A stretch of DNA of 11,178 nucleotides, from the NCBI GenBank assembly GCA_028565635.1, contig JAOXYB010051001.1:1-11178 (forward strand), read 5' to 3'. This DNA is from Phoronis ovalis (lineage: Eukaryota > Phoronida > Phoronidae). Each line of letters starts with the position of its first letter. Position 1 is the stretch's first letter. A program made the position numbers and the translations under genes. Below are positions 1-10,000 of this stretch, piece after piece. A model generated the notes under the pieces. It was not told the origin of the DNA, did no database searches, and saw nothing but the letters and a program-made list of their open reading frames with translations.

Positions 1-120
1 GTGGGTTGAAAATTTCTTCGTTTATATCGATATCACCTTCGATATTATCGGATATTATCGTTTCGCTAATTTCTTCTGAGTTATCAATATTATCGTATAA
101 TCGATAAAAACCGTATTGCG
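1..120. repeat. AT-rich ATATTATCG/TATCGAT low-complexity stretch
   Basis: The motif ATATTATCG and its variants (TATCGATATC, GATATTATCG, ATAATCGATA) recur in both orientations, giving many short palindromes. It looks like decayed satellite or transposon-end sequence. No coding signal is seen. The left limit is cut by the window edge. Confidence 0.5.
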
Positions 121-130
121 AGCTTTACTG

Positions 131-219
131 CCAAATTTTGTGAAATATAAAGGTAGCAATCCAAAGTTTGTGAAATATAAGGGTAGTAATCCAAAATTTT
201 ACAATATTTGAGTAGCAAT
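131..219. repeat. 30-bp tandem repeat, about 3 copies
   Basis: Units starting at 131, 161 and 191 (and a partial at 220) share the pattern CCAAANTTTGTGAAATATAA followed by a GGTAGCAAT-like end. The first two units differ at only a few bases and the third is more diverged. Isolated copies of the core GCAATCCAAAT recur downstream at about 338-350, and a CAATCCAAATCCAAAAT variant near 401-418. A diverged minisatellite is the simplest reading. Confidence 0.8.
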
Positions 220-458
220 CCATTTTTACACAAACTGACTGATACAAACCAAATTCCAAATATCCTTTTATGCATACAAACCTAGAATCCGGTAGAATTA
301 ATCCAAATTATTTGCTGTAAAAGTGTAAGCAGCGGAGCAATCCAAATTTTTGAACTTGTTCTTTACGGTAGAAATCAAAAAAAATACTGTAAGAAGTATA
401 CAATCCAAATCCAAAATTTTCAACTAGGCTGCACACCCCCGCCAAAAAATACCTTGAG

Positions 459-483
459 TACGTACCCCCCCCCCGGGTACGTA
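459..483. repeat. Poly-C tract inside 9-bp palindromic arms
   Basis: TACGTACCC (459-467) and its exact complement GGGTACGTA (475-483) flank a short run of C, making ten C in a row (465-474). It could be a slippage-prone simple repeat or the fused ends of a small element. No function is assigned. Confidence 0.7.
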
Positions 484-659
484 ACACTATAACGGATGGA
501 TTTAATATTCAGACTGCAAATAAATATGTAATTTCTGTTTGGGGGCTTCTGTCGTCTGGACATCAGAGATCTTTAAAAAAAAATCACAATTCTGCCAATG
601 GATAACCATGTAAACCAGTTCAATATGTATGATGCCTTCATTTTACTTTCAATATACAC

Positions 660-800
660 GCTCAACGAGCTAACTTTACCTTGAATCCGTTGAATACCAT
701 GCCGAACTAGTACCGTGGGCGCCGCCATATTGGGGTTTCGTGTACTTCTCGGGATTAGTTCTCCACATGCCCCACAGATGGCTGCACATATAAAAATAAT
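660..800 (+). promoter_or_regulatory. Candidate promoter patch with perfect YY1-type site
   Basis: This patch is richer in G+C and CpG than its surroundings (CGTGGGCGCCGCC, TTTCG, CTCGGG). It contains GCCGCCATATTG at 721-732, a full match to the YY1/Pho consensus GCCGCCATNTT. In animals such sites often lie at or just after the start of housekeeping genes. The gene downstream is a housekeeping gene whose start-codon exon is preceded by an intron, so an upstream untranslated first exon is needed. A TATAAAA string at 789-795 is not strong evidence in AT-rich DNA. Which donor would end the first exon is unknown; GAG|GTTAGT at 1121 is one possibility. Confidence 0.35.
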
Positions 801-1585
801 ATAAGGGAAATTTCATAGCAATAAACTGTTTTAAAACAATTCTTTATAGTTAAAAAGGTTTTATCAAAAACGTCTCATTATATGTGACCGAAATGTATAC
901 CGCATTATCTTCTATATGGCATTATTTCTGAATTTGCTTTTCAAGCTTTGTCTAAGCTGCTTCCAACCAATCAAAATGCTTTTGCAATCCCACAACTCAT
1001 TGTGGCAGCCATGATGGAGTGAGGGCTAGATAAATTTTATATGCTACCTTTCCGAATCTTTGGACGAGATCGTTACTGATGACTATTATTTTATTCCTAT
1101 AGAGGCACAGTAATGCTAGAGGTTAGTGAAGGCTGATATACCTTACGAATAATCACCGCGATTTGTTAGAAATAATGCAAATCCCAGACAGTCGTGCTTT
1201 TGATTCTTGACATTGGTCGCAGTATAAACACCTGTGTATTTTTTTTCACTTTGTTAATTTTCTTAGGAAATCAATTTCTTCATTAGGAATACCAAACGGA
1301 AGAACTCAGTTCTTTGGCTTATCTTTTTAAAACGCTAATCTGAAATCATCGGTGTACTTTTTATATTATTAGGAGTATATATTATGCTTTATTACAAGAC
1401 AAGCCTGTACATGCTCTTAATTAAAGCTTGGAGTATTACTTCTTTATATATAGTTTTTACACTAATCCGTACTAGGTAGTATACAAGACCGACTAGTAGT
1501 TTTCAAGTGCATATTTAAAATCTACTAATTCTTCTATAGCAGTGAGTATATTCGTGGTATATATCTTGCTGTAATAGTAACAAAC
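801..1585. other. AT-rich stretch without recognised genes
   Basis: No open frame of note, RNA gene or clear repeat is seen here. It may be the beginning of the 5'-UTR intron of the CNOT6 gene if transcription starts near 700-730. A CAGCCATGATGG string at 1006-1017 resembles a weak YY1-type site. Confidence 0.4.
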
Positions 1586-1587
1586 TA

Positions 1588-2262
1588 CTGTATTTTCTTA
1601 AATAATCGCCCTGGGCGATTATTAAAAAAACTGCTTTTAAGGGGGGCGATTAATAGAGAGGGGGAGATTATTAACTTATTTGTACTCCTGGCATTAATAT
1701 TTTATATATTTTTTTAAAATTATTGTTTGCGATACATAGGAAGATTTTGAAGATTGTCAGTTTTAAATCAAACAAAATCAAGCGAAATTCTGTGTGTAAT
1801 GGAATTTTATTTTCGAAAGAAAAACTATTCCAAACCTTAAATAAACAGTAAGTTTATTTTTTTGGTCACATACCTAGAGAAATTTGTGCAGTGTATACAA
1901 CCTTGCTCAACATGGAAACACAATTATTGTGAAAGTCATCGGCAAGAAGCGTAAATCACCTTCTGCCGTACTCGGCATGGAAATTCTATTGGAAATATTA
2001 TTACATGGAGGTGATCCGAAGTTTGTTTTGCAAGCCAAAACACTTATTAAAGATAGTACACTATTTCCTTAAAACCCAAAATAGAGCTAATCAGCTACAC
2101 ATAATAATGAATTAAAATGTGATTATTTCATATTAATCCAGCTGGGTCTTCCACTCAAATTGCCGCCCCGGGGCGATTATTAGAGAGTGCGATTACTGAT
2201 TTATTTTAGTCACCAGAGGGGGCAATTATTAAAGCAGGGGGTGATTAATAAAGAAAATACAG
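1588..2262. mobile_element. 675-bp non-autonomous DNA transposon with TIRs and TA target duplication
   Basis: The left end CTGTATTTTCTTAAATAATC and the right end (read on the minus strand) CTGTATTTTCTTTATTAATC are inverted repeats. The first 12 bases are identical, and about 21 of 24 agree over a longer span. Both ends are flanked by TA (1586-1587 and 2263-2264), the target duplication of the Tc1/mariner/pogo superfamily. Sub-terminal parts are packed with copies of GGGCGATTATT/AATAATCGCCC in both orientations. These include an exact 11-bp-arm palindrome with a 1-bp spacer at 1601-1623 and CGCCCCGGGGCG at 2164-2175. An internal 62-codon frame (1884-2072) matches no transposase I recognise, so the element is probably a large MITE or internally deleted copy. 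Confidence 0.75.
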
Positions 2263-2579
2263 TATATAGTTATAATTCCAAATGAAATATTTGATAATAT
2301 GATGTAAATCCTGGTGAACTATCAATATGGCTTTTGAACCTATCTCTCATGTGAGACATGATTAATCGCCACTACGAAAAGCATATAAATTTAAAAACTA
2401 TAGACCAGGATCAGGGGTACCAAGTTAACTTTGCCAAAACAAAGCAGGAGTCATTTTCAGAGATGCTATAGACATCACAAGAAATAGCCCTTTTACCCGT
2501 ATGCACATTACATAATGCCAGCATAAAATTTGTGATTCCTACTTCTATCAGCAAACGCCATTGATGTCGAATGTGGGAG

Positions 2580-2667
2580 TCAATTGAAAGCCCGGCCCTA
2601 TGGACCTGGGGAATAGTGGAGCAAGTAACAGCAGTCCCCTTCACTGTGGGGGAGTACTGGGGATGTT
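2580..2667 (+). repeat. Dispersed repeat, copy A (inverted with respect to copy B)
   Basis: TCAATTGAAAGCCCGGCC at 2580-2597 is an exact 18-bp complement of 3204-3221. Similarity continues through ACCTGGGGAA and AAGTAAC to about 2629, roughly 80% by eye. ACTGGGGATGTT at 2656-2667 also occurs in direct orientation at 3147-3158. The minus-strand open frame here (2692-2411) resembles no known protein. Confidence 0.65.
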
Positions 2668-3060
2668 TCTTGTTCAGATAACAGATCCGCATTCTTGTTC
2701 AAATATACAGCGGAAGATGACAGGGTATGTTATTGGGGTTTTACCAGGAAATTAGAGGTGTATTACCTTATTTTCCATATATTTGATGAAAACACAAACT
2801 GGTGCTTTTAAAACTTGCTAAAAAATGTTCGACAGTTTTTAAAGCCAAGGAAGACCTTTGCACCAGTGAACTATATGTATCAACTATTCTGAGAAACTTC
2901 TAGAGTCCTTGAGACGGCGCGTTGTTATAGTCTATATGAAATCACATGTACAATGGTAGTTAATATGCAAGTACTGTACATGATCTTAAAGGATATTTGT
3001 TAATTTTAAAGATCTCATATTTAAGAGCTTTTCCCAGTTGTTCCTCTTAATTTTAATCCA

Positions 3061-3221
3061 CCACCTAGGGGGGCTTACAATTTTTTTCCTGGAGTACGGG
3101 GTATGTCCGAGAATGCGCCACTACAAAGCTCCTTTAATGGGCTAACACTGGGGATGTTACCTTCGAAATTGTTACGTGCCTTGCTGTTCCCCAGGTCCCC
3201 AGAGGCCGGGCTTTCAATTGA
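3061..3221 (-). repeat. Dispersed repeat, copy B
   Basis: The sequence from about 3171 to 3221 is the inverted partner of copy A, sharing the GGCCGGGCTTTCAATTGA end and CCCCAGGT. The more G+C-rich 3061-3170 part, bounded by CCACCTAGGGGGG, probably belongs to the same element. The open minus-strand frame 3272-3075 lies on it and is read as repeat-derived, since no protein family is recognised. Confidence 0.6.
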
Positions 3222-3958
3222 CCTCGCATAACTAGTAGCCAAAAAGTGCATTGTACGTAATGATAGTGACAAGTCTTGGCATTCTGGAGTGCTCTGCTAT
3301 CTCTGACAGCTGTAGTAGTAACTTTGAAGAATCTAGGAAGTCAGTTGATATTAAGTTTGCTTGTAGTGCGTTTCAGTCTCTGATAGTTCTTGGGAAGAAA
3401 CTTCCTCTTTGTAATTCAGTGTTCGTGTGTGTCTAGATCAGTTAACAGAACTAGCCCCTATTGTTTACTAATGATAGATGAATTCTGGTTTTGTGACTGA
3501 GTATCTTATATGCTACATAATCTGGCCTTGCATCATTTTTATTATGGGGATTCCACCATAAGTGCCTGTTGTAATCTCTCATTACAACTCTAGTTGTTGT
3601 GCGTACTATTTCAATCGTCGTAATACTTCTAGCATATTAAATGGTCCCAAATCGAAGATGGATACATACTCTAGATCAGCCTTGTAAACACAACTGATCT
3701 AACAGATCTATGATCTTATAATTTTGGAATTTACTGCAATAGATCTGCAACCTAAGATTATATGCCATGCTCTGCTGTTAATCCTGGAAATGATGAAACA
3801 AGGATTTGTATATGCCAGTCAAAAGAACATTCCACTGCTGCACTCTAGTGGATGGTAGTGCATTTGTTCCAATGCATCATTTGGTGCTGTCCGGAGTTTA
3901 ATGTAAAAATATCATGCATAAAATGTAAAAATATCTTTATTTTTTTTTTGTCTTTCAG
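3222..3958. other. Intron in the 5'UTR (3' part) ahead of the start-codon exon
   Basis: No gene is seen. The segment ends with a long T-rich pyrimidine tract (about 3935-3955) and TTTCAG, the acceptor used by the start-codon exon, so it is the 3' part of an intron in the 5'UTR whose 5' end is not located. A small inverted pair AGATCAG/CTGATCT lies near 3675-3702. The plus-strand frame at 3251-3436 shows no protein likeness. Confidence 0.6.
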
Positions 3959-4083
3959 TACAGAAATGCCAATCAATAAAGAAAAGTATGAATCTCCCAA
4001 TCCTCGACGTACACATACTATTATGTCTATGGAAGACATAATGGCTGGTAAAAAATCACAGTGGTATGAACTCGAGATAACAG
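3959..4083 (+). CDS. CNOT6: CNOT6 first coding exon (7 nt of 5'UTR, then residues 1-40)
   Basis: The acceptor TTTCAG ends at 3958 after a long T-rich tract, and the donor is ACAG|GTACGA at 4084. Seven untranslated bases precede ATG 3966. This start was chosen because the peptide beginning MPINKEKYESPNPRR, followed by TIMS and GKKSQWYELEITG, follows the vertebrate CNOT6L N-terminus closely. The frame stays open upstream into the intron, but that stretch is T-rich and unlike the family. The start context has G at -3. A second AG at 3962-3963 could serve as a tandem acceptor and would only shorten the 5'UTR by 5 nt. The exon ends in phase 1, within the Gly40 codon. The residues around WYELEITG form the beginning of the LRR cap. 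Confidence 0.95.
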
Positions 4084-7000
4084 GTACGACCATTTATGTA
4101 TTTGAAAAGTATTATGAGGTTGCTAAGTAAGATGGCTTTTAAAAAATTTATCGTTGTACATTGAATCCATTTTCTCTAGAAAAGACTACGGAATACAGTT
4201 AAGATAATGTCCCTACTCGACAGTACTTTATACAAAATCTTGAAAAAAAATTCTATGGTGCTTACTAAAAGAGAGCTTGTGATTTGCACATGTAAATCTC
4301 AGTTCTAGAGATTTCTGTTTTGAAATGAACTTATTGCTTTTACATATACGCTATGAGCTACACTTAGTGTTGCTCCACAGTAAGAAGCATGCTGGATTCA
4401 TTTGTCTGTGACTTAATTTAAAGATGAAACAAATTGAAATCCCAGAGCTTTATATTATATATAAAATGACTTAGCAGACATGCATAATTATCTTAATGCG
4501 TTTCAAAACTAATTGTTTTCCATGAAAATTTCATTATTTCTTGATATGGACTTTGCAAATATTTCTTGAAACCTCTAGTCTCATTTTGAAAATCGCAAAT
4601 CTATAAGTTTTGAGACTATTACATAATATGCACATCTTCCACATACTTTGCGTTTGAGCTGGTAGTCATGACAATGACCTGTGGATGAGCATGTTGATAT
4701 CCTGATAAGGACACATAACTTGATGACCAGCAACATATTTCATTGGATTACGTTTTAAAATCAGTGCTGTATAATATAATCCTAATGTATATGCTAATGA
4801 ACTGTAGTGAGAAGTTAATCTTTCCTGGTTTGCATTTTATGGTTTTGTTCTGTTATAGATAAATATATACCATAACAATACTGTTTATAATATTCCATAA
4901 TATATGTAAATCAAACTGAAAGCTTCTGCATCTGAAAATAAGAATTTAAGATTTCATTAAAAACACAGAACGTTTTGACAAGTAACACAGTAAAAAGCAT
5001 TTTTTTAAAATGTTATATTCTAGGGATTACCTGTGCATGCAATTATAAGTGTAAAAAAGTGTAAACTTTTGAAATAGAGCTGAAATTATTCATGTATAAA
5101 TTAACATCATTATACTGCATTTTGAGGCACTTTAGTAAATAATATTAATTGTTCTTTGATTAATGTTGCAACAGAATTTTTACAACATGGCCAGAATAGA
5201 AGAGCACTGTTCCTGTACAACATACAAAGTTTTTACTACTAATGAGGACAGAGACCTCTGGTGGGCATATAGGTACCATGATGTTGCACGTATTATTTGC
5301 CATATTGACTCCAATTATGCATTAAGTGAACCATAGTTCTTTGGATTGTTGTTGTAAACTGCATTTGTAAATATGATGACCTGTATAATTTGTGTCCATA
5401 AATCAAAGATATTATTTATGTATACAGGTAAGAAAGTTCAAAGACTGGGTCCTGAACTTTTTTACCTGTATGTATGAATAATACCCTGATTTATGGACAA
5501 ACATCCAGTGTTTAGATAACACTACTTCTCATCTGGTCACTGACTCTTAAAGCCACGAGATTGTCATGTGCAGAATGAAAGTTCATTGCATATAGTCATT
5601 AGGCACGGCTATATGTTACTACCATAGGGGCTGGAAATGGTTAAAATTATGTGGAGAAGGGGATTGTATTAAGCTTGAGTTACTAACAGGAGTGCATATA
5701 GGAAGTTTGGATCACTGACAATAAATTATGCTATGGGTAAGATGACTACAGGAGAAAAGTTCTCTTGAAGTGATGTTAATTGCATAGCCCTTATGAATAC
5801 ATCTGTAAAAAAAAAATTCAAGAAAATGAGTCTTGGTTTCAGTAATGAATGTACTGATGATTAGGACATAACTTTAATGCTGGTAGCTTTTATACATTTA
5901 TGGAGAATAGTTATCCGATTCATTGGCACCTGTATTATTATTAAACATATATAAATCATTTAGGTCATAGCATCATGTGTTTGTATATTAAATGCTTTGT
6001 TTGGCTTAGTAATAATACTGGTAACCACATAAATGCATCAGTTTTATTGTTAGTGTACACGTGTTTCACATCAGAGATTGAAGATGGGCGAAACAAAGAA
6101 AGCCAGGGAAAAAAGGCAAAAACAAAAAAGGAAAGAAAAAGAGAAAGAGAAAGGAGTATTTATGTATTATTGCATGGAACCAACAATGTATCCCCCATAT
6201 CCCGATGTTATATACACTCCATTTTATTACTCATTTGCAGGAACGATACGAAACTTAAGCCCATCGTTATTTAGACTGCAACATCTGACTTCATTGTATC
6301 TTAATGATAACTGTTTGTCGATCCTACCTGCAGAAATATGTCAGCTGCATAATCTTATGTATTTGGACTTGTCGTATAACAAATTAAGGAGTTTACCGGT
6401 TGAATTGGGAGATTTGATCAACCTCAGGGAATTATTACTCAACAATAACTATTTGCGATTACTGCCGTTTGAGTTGGGTAAATTGTTCCAGCTTCAAACG
6501 TTAGGTGAGTGTTAGCACTAAGATTCGTTCTGTGGCTTTAATATGAGCTTGTAAACTAGCTGCTTCTCAGTTAACTCGAAGCTTGAAAAGTTGATCTTTG
6601 GACTAATTATTTTCGAAGAAATTATCGTATACTGTTATATCTGTGTTTATTTCTGCCAGCGCAATTTCAACTTGTCATGAACTACACACACTTGTACTGT
6701 TTAAAAAAAATAGAAATAACAATGTGTAACTAGACATCCAACAACTGGGTGCCATCTAACTCCTGGTCACCTCTTCAGTGGTTTCAGATGGCCATAGTTG
6801 TAAAAAAATAATAGGTGAGAATGACACTGCTATTGGAGTACTTACCAAGTTTTTCTAATTTTGACAACAATTCACAAGTGTATTTCATTATGTTCCGTCG
6901 TTAATGTGTCATTGCTTCTCTGTACATGTTTCAATGTTCATCATTGTTCGAAAGATAATAAAAAAAATTCGTTGAATTACAACCACACACGAATAAAAAT

Positions 7001-10000
7001 ACAATGACAACAGTTGTTACATTTCTGGGAACTGTTTAGCTGAAAGTACATTAAATGGCAAGTTACACTTTTACACATCAGTGGTATCTAAAGTAATGCT
7101 CTGGATGACGAATGATAAACATTTTTTTTTACATATTTACTGTTTATTTGGCAACCTGCCACCAGTACACTGATGTTGCATATTTTGTACATATTATATT
7201 GTCACAAAGATCAATGTGGTTTTGTGAAAATTTTTTTTTCAAAATTCTTAATATAAATGCTACTGCTACTAGTCTATTATGATTGTGTTATTAAAATTTA
7301 AATGCGTAATTTTAAAATGTAGTGTCTTTGTTAAAAACAATTAATGTATTGTTCCCATTTCTTCATGTATCTACTGGTACATTTGTACAATCCATCATTG
7401 ATTTCAGCTGGAAGCAATTACGCATGACAGTTAAATAATTGTTTTGTAAAAAGAAAAGCATACTATTTGTTTGTTGTAATAAACAAATATACTTTTCAAT
7501 ATTTTTTTCAAGAATGTTCACTTAAGTCATTGCACTGATGTGTAAAGAAATTTTAAGTGCAAATCATTGAAAATGTCATGTTACTGGAGCAGTGATCGTT
7601 CAACTGTGGTGGACTACAATGATTTACCCTTTCAGATTAGGTTGACTACAATGATTAACCAGTTCAGGTTAGGTTGACTACAATGATTAACCCTTTCAGA
7701 TTAGGTTGTCCTGATTAATAGTGATACATTTTTCATCGTCCATCTTATCCTCATGTCATTTCGATATCCAAACAGTGCATTCCTGGCACCTTAAATCTGT
7801 AGTTTTAGGACCTTTAACAGGTTTATTTAGTGTCTAAATCTTGTTTTTCTTTCAGGTTTAAAAGGCAATCCAATTAACCAAGAGGTATTAAGTATATATA
7901 ATGAGCACAATGGCACACAGAGACTCCTGACATACCTGCTTGACAATTTACCTTGTAAGTACTTGCAATACAGCAAAGAGGCATAATGCTCCTAACTGAA
8001 TGTTTCAAATCTATCACACAGTGGATATTTCAAGAACATGTGATTTGAAGCCCCCTAATTCAAACATGGAAAACCACAATTACAAACTAAGGTTCTATTA
8101 TGCTTCTTTTGATGAACATGTAATCTTTTACTTAAGAAAGTTCTATAAAAATCTGAAAGATATGTAAAGTATGTAAAAACATCGAAATTGAATCACTTTG
8201 GTCAAAAAGCTTTTAAAATATGCAAATTGTAATGGAATAGTTACCAGTCTCTACTTTAAAATACATAAAAGTATTTTTGAATACATTTAATATCGGCTGG
8301 TGAAATGTTACAAGTAAGTAGAAATGCCAATTTTCATTTTTACACTCACATAGTTTCGTGTTCTACTGTATGCCTCAGACCTTGTAGAATTCCATATTAC
8401 CGCACCACGGATGGAATCCTGTGGAAAATATACTTTATAATATTGCAAAGGTTCTGGAAATGCTTCAGTAAATAGCCGTGGTGCTGTGATGAGTTCGATA
8501 TGTTATTATATGAGTGCTTTTGATCAAAAATTGCAATTTTTTTGTCCAAGAAATCACTTATATTGTGCAGAATTTGCTAGTTTTGCTGCGGAATTTGTCA
8601 TTTCTGCTGCAGAAGGACAAAAATTGTTGCAGAATTTTAAATTTTTCACTATGGAAATCCGCAGGGTCTGATACCTTTTTGGCAGTGTAATTCTTGATTG
8701 CATTCTAGTGTCAATTCTGTATGTTGCCTGATTATCTACTACTGAAACGAGGATGGAATGCATGATTTGAACAAATTTGCAAAATAAGAAAAATCATGCC
8801 TATTCAGCATTTACTAGTGAAGAAGAGTGCAAAAATGAGCACGGAACACTTCACTAAAATAGTATTTAGAGTTCTCCGATTGATTCGTTATGCAAATATC
8901 CTGCTATTACAGCCTGCTAAATGTTTACTTTTAGACAGTTTAGAACACACCAATCCTCCAGCACGACCATGGCAAATCATTGCTGAACCAGAGAGGACAC
9001 GACCAGCAGCATTATTCACCGTCATGTGTTACAATGTCCTGTGTGATAAATACTGTACTCGACAACTGTATGGTTATTGTGCCTCCTGGGCGTTGACTTG
9101 GGATTATAGACGGAAAGGCATTCTTGAAGAGATTAAACATTACAGTGCCGACATAATCAGCTTACAGGTAATTATAAGACGACGTTGTAAAGTTATAGCT
9201 TACCCATTTTGATAAAGTCTAACTATGATAATTTTCAAGATATGTAGAGTTTAACATTTCAAAAATATTATTTAATAATCAGGCTGACCATTCATTTTAT
9301 TGTCATAGTGATTTAGTACAAAGTCATTCAAATATGGAATTAGTCACAACTAAGTCTTATTGGACACATTGAGAGCTTTCTTCGGCTCCTAACTATCATT
9401 TAATATTTCTGCAGGAGGTAGAAACCGAACAGTTTTACGATTATTTCCGGCCCGAGTTAGAAAAGGAAGGTTATGACGGAATTTTCTCTCCAAAATCTCG
9501 CGCAAGGACCATGTCAGAAACTGAAAGGAAACATGTTGATGGCTGTGCCATCTTCTACAGAAAAGCAAAGTAAGAATTATAAATTTAGACAACTATGAGA
9601 ACTAGGTATTGGGTACACTACTATAAATAGCTTGCTGCTGGCTTCTAGACTTGGCTAGGGACATGGGGAACTTTGTCCCTTCAATGAATTTGCCAAATTC
9701 ATTGTTTAATCGTTCGAAAAATGTAATTTGCAAATTTGAACAAATGTTCTTGGAGAAAGAAAATCATATCAGATCTTACTGTCAAATATCTTGCATTGAT
9801 TCAGTGACGTTTAATTCTCTTACTAGTTTGTGAAACATGTCAAAGAAACACTTCTCTCCTGAGATAATAATGACTGTAGCTAGAAGTCGGGGGTCTGAAA
9901 TTTCAATTAATAGGGGCTGGAAAGGGAAAAAAATGATTTAATTTTAATTATGGTGGAAGAGGAGTGGATATAATTTCTAGGACTAGGGACAAAAAGCAAA

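Larger units (their letters stand above)
4084..6240 (+). other. CNOT6 intron 1 (2157 bp, phase 1)
   Basis: The intron runs from GTACGA to CATTTGCAG and is very AT-rich. It holds the strong inverted repeat 5394-5498, a copy of a small dispersed motif at 5624-5637, and a purine-rich run at about 6083-6158. No other exon or RNA gene is seen. Confidence 0.9.
6505..7855 (+). other. CNOT6 intron 2 (1351 bp, phase 1)
   Basis: The intron runs from GTGAGT to TTTCTTTCAG. It contains an imperfect stem (CAACTGGGTGCCATCT near 6741 against AGATGGCCATAGTTG near 6786), an inverted repeat at 7464-7489 and a 32-bp tandem repeat at about 7610-7707. No coding segment is seen. Confidence 0.9.

Noticed and set aside
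789-795. TATAAAA as a TATA box
   Set aside because: Such strings are expected by chance in this AT-rich DNA, and housekeeping genes with YY1-type sites usually lack a TATA box.
2411-2692. 93-codon minus-strand open frame
   Set aside because: Overlaps the dispersed repeat copy A, has no recognised domain, and no splice or promoter support.
3075-3272. 65-codon minus-strand open frame
   Set aside because: Lies on dispersed repeat copy B; no protein family recognised.
3852-3965. Upstream extension of the first coding exon in frame with the CNOT6 start
   Set aside because: It is the T-rich acceptor tract of an intron; the peptide is unlike the family, and TTTCAG at 3958 is a good acceptor.
3845-4093. 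82-codon minus-strand frame over the start-codon exon
   Set aside because: Shadow of CNOT6 exon 1 and its T-rich intron end.
8796-8934. Alternative start in intron 3 that runs in frame into the nuclease exon
   Set aside because: No family likeness, the conserved linker begins only after 8934, and a 139-bp open run can occur by chance. Without transcript data I do not call it.
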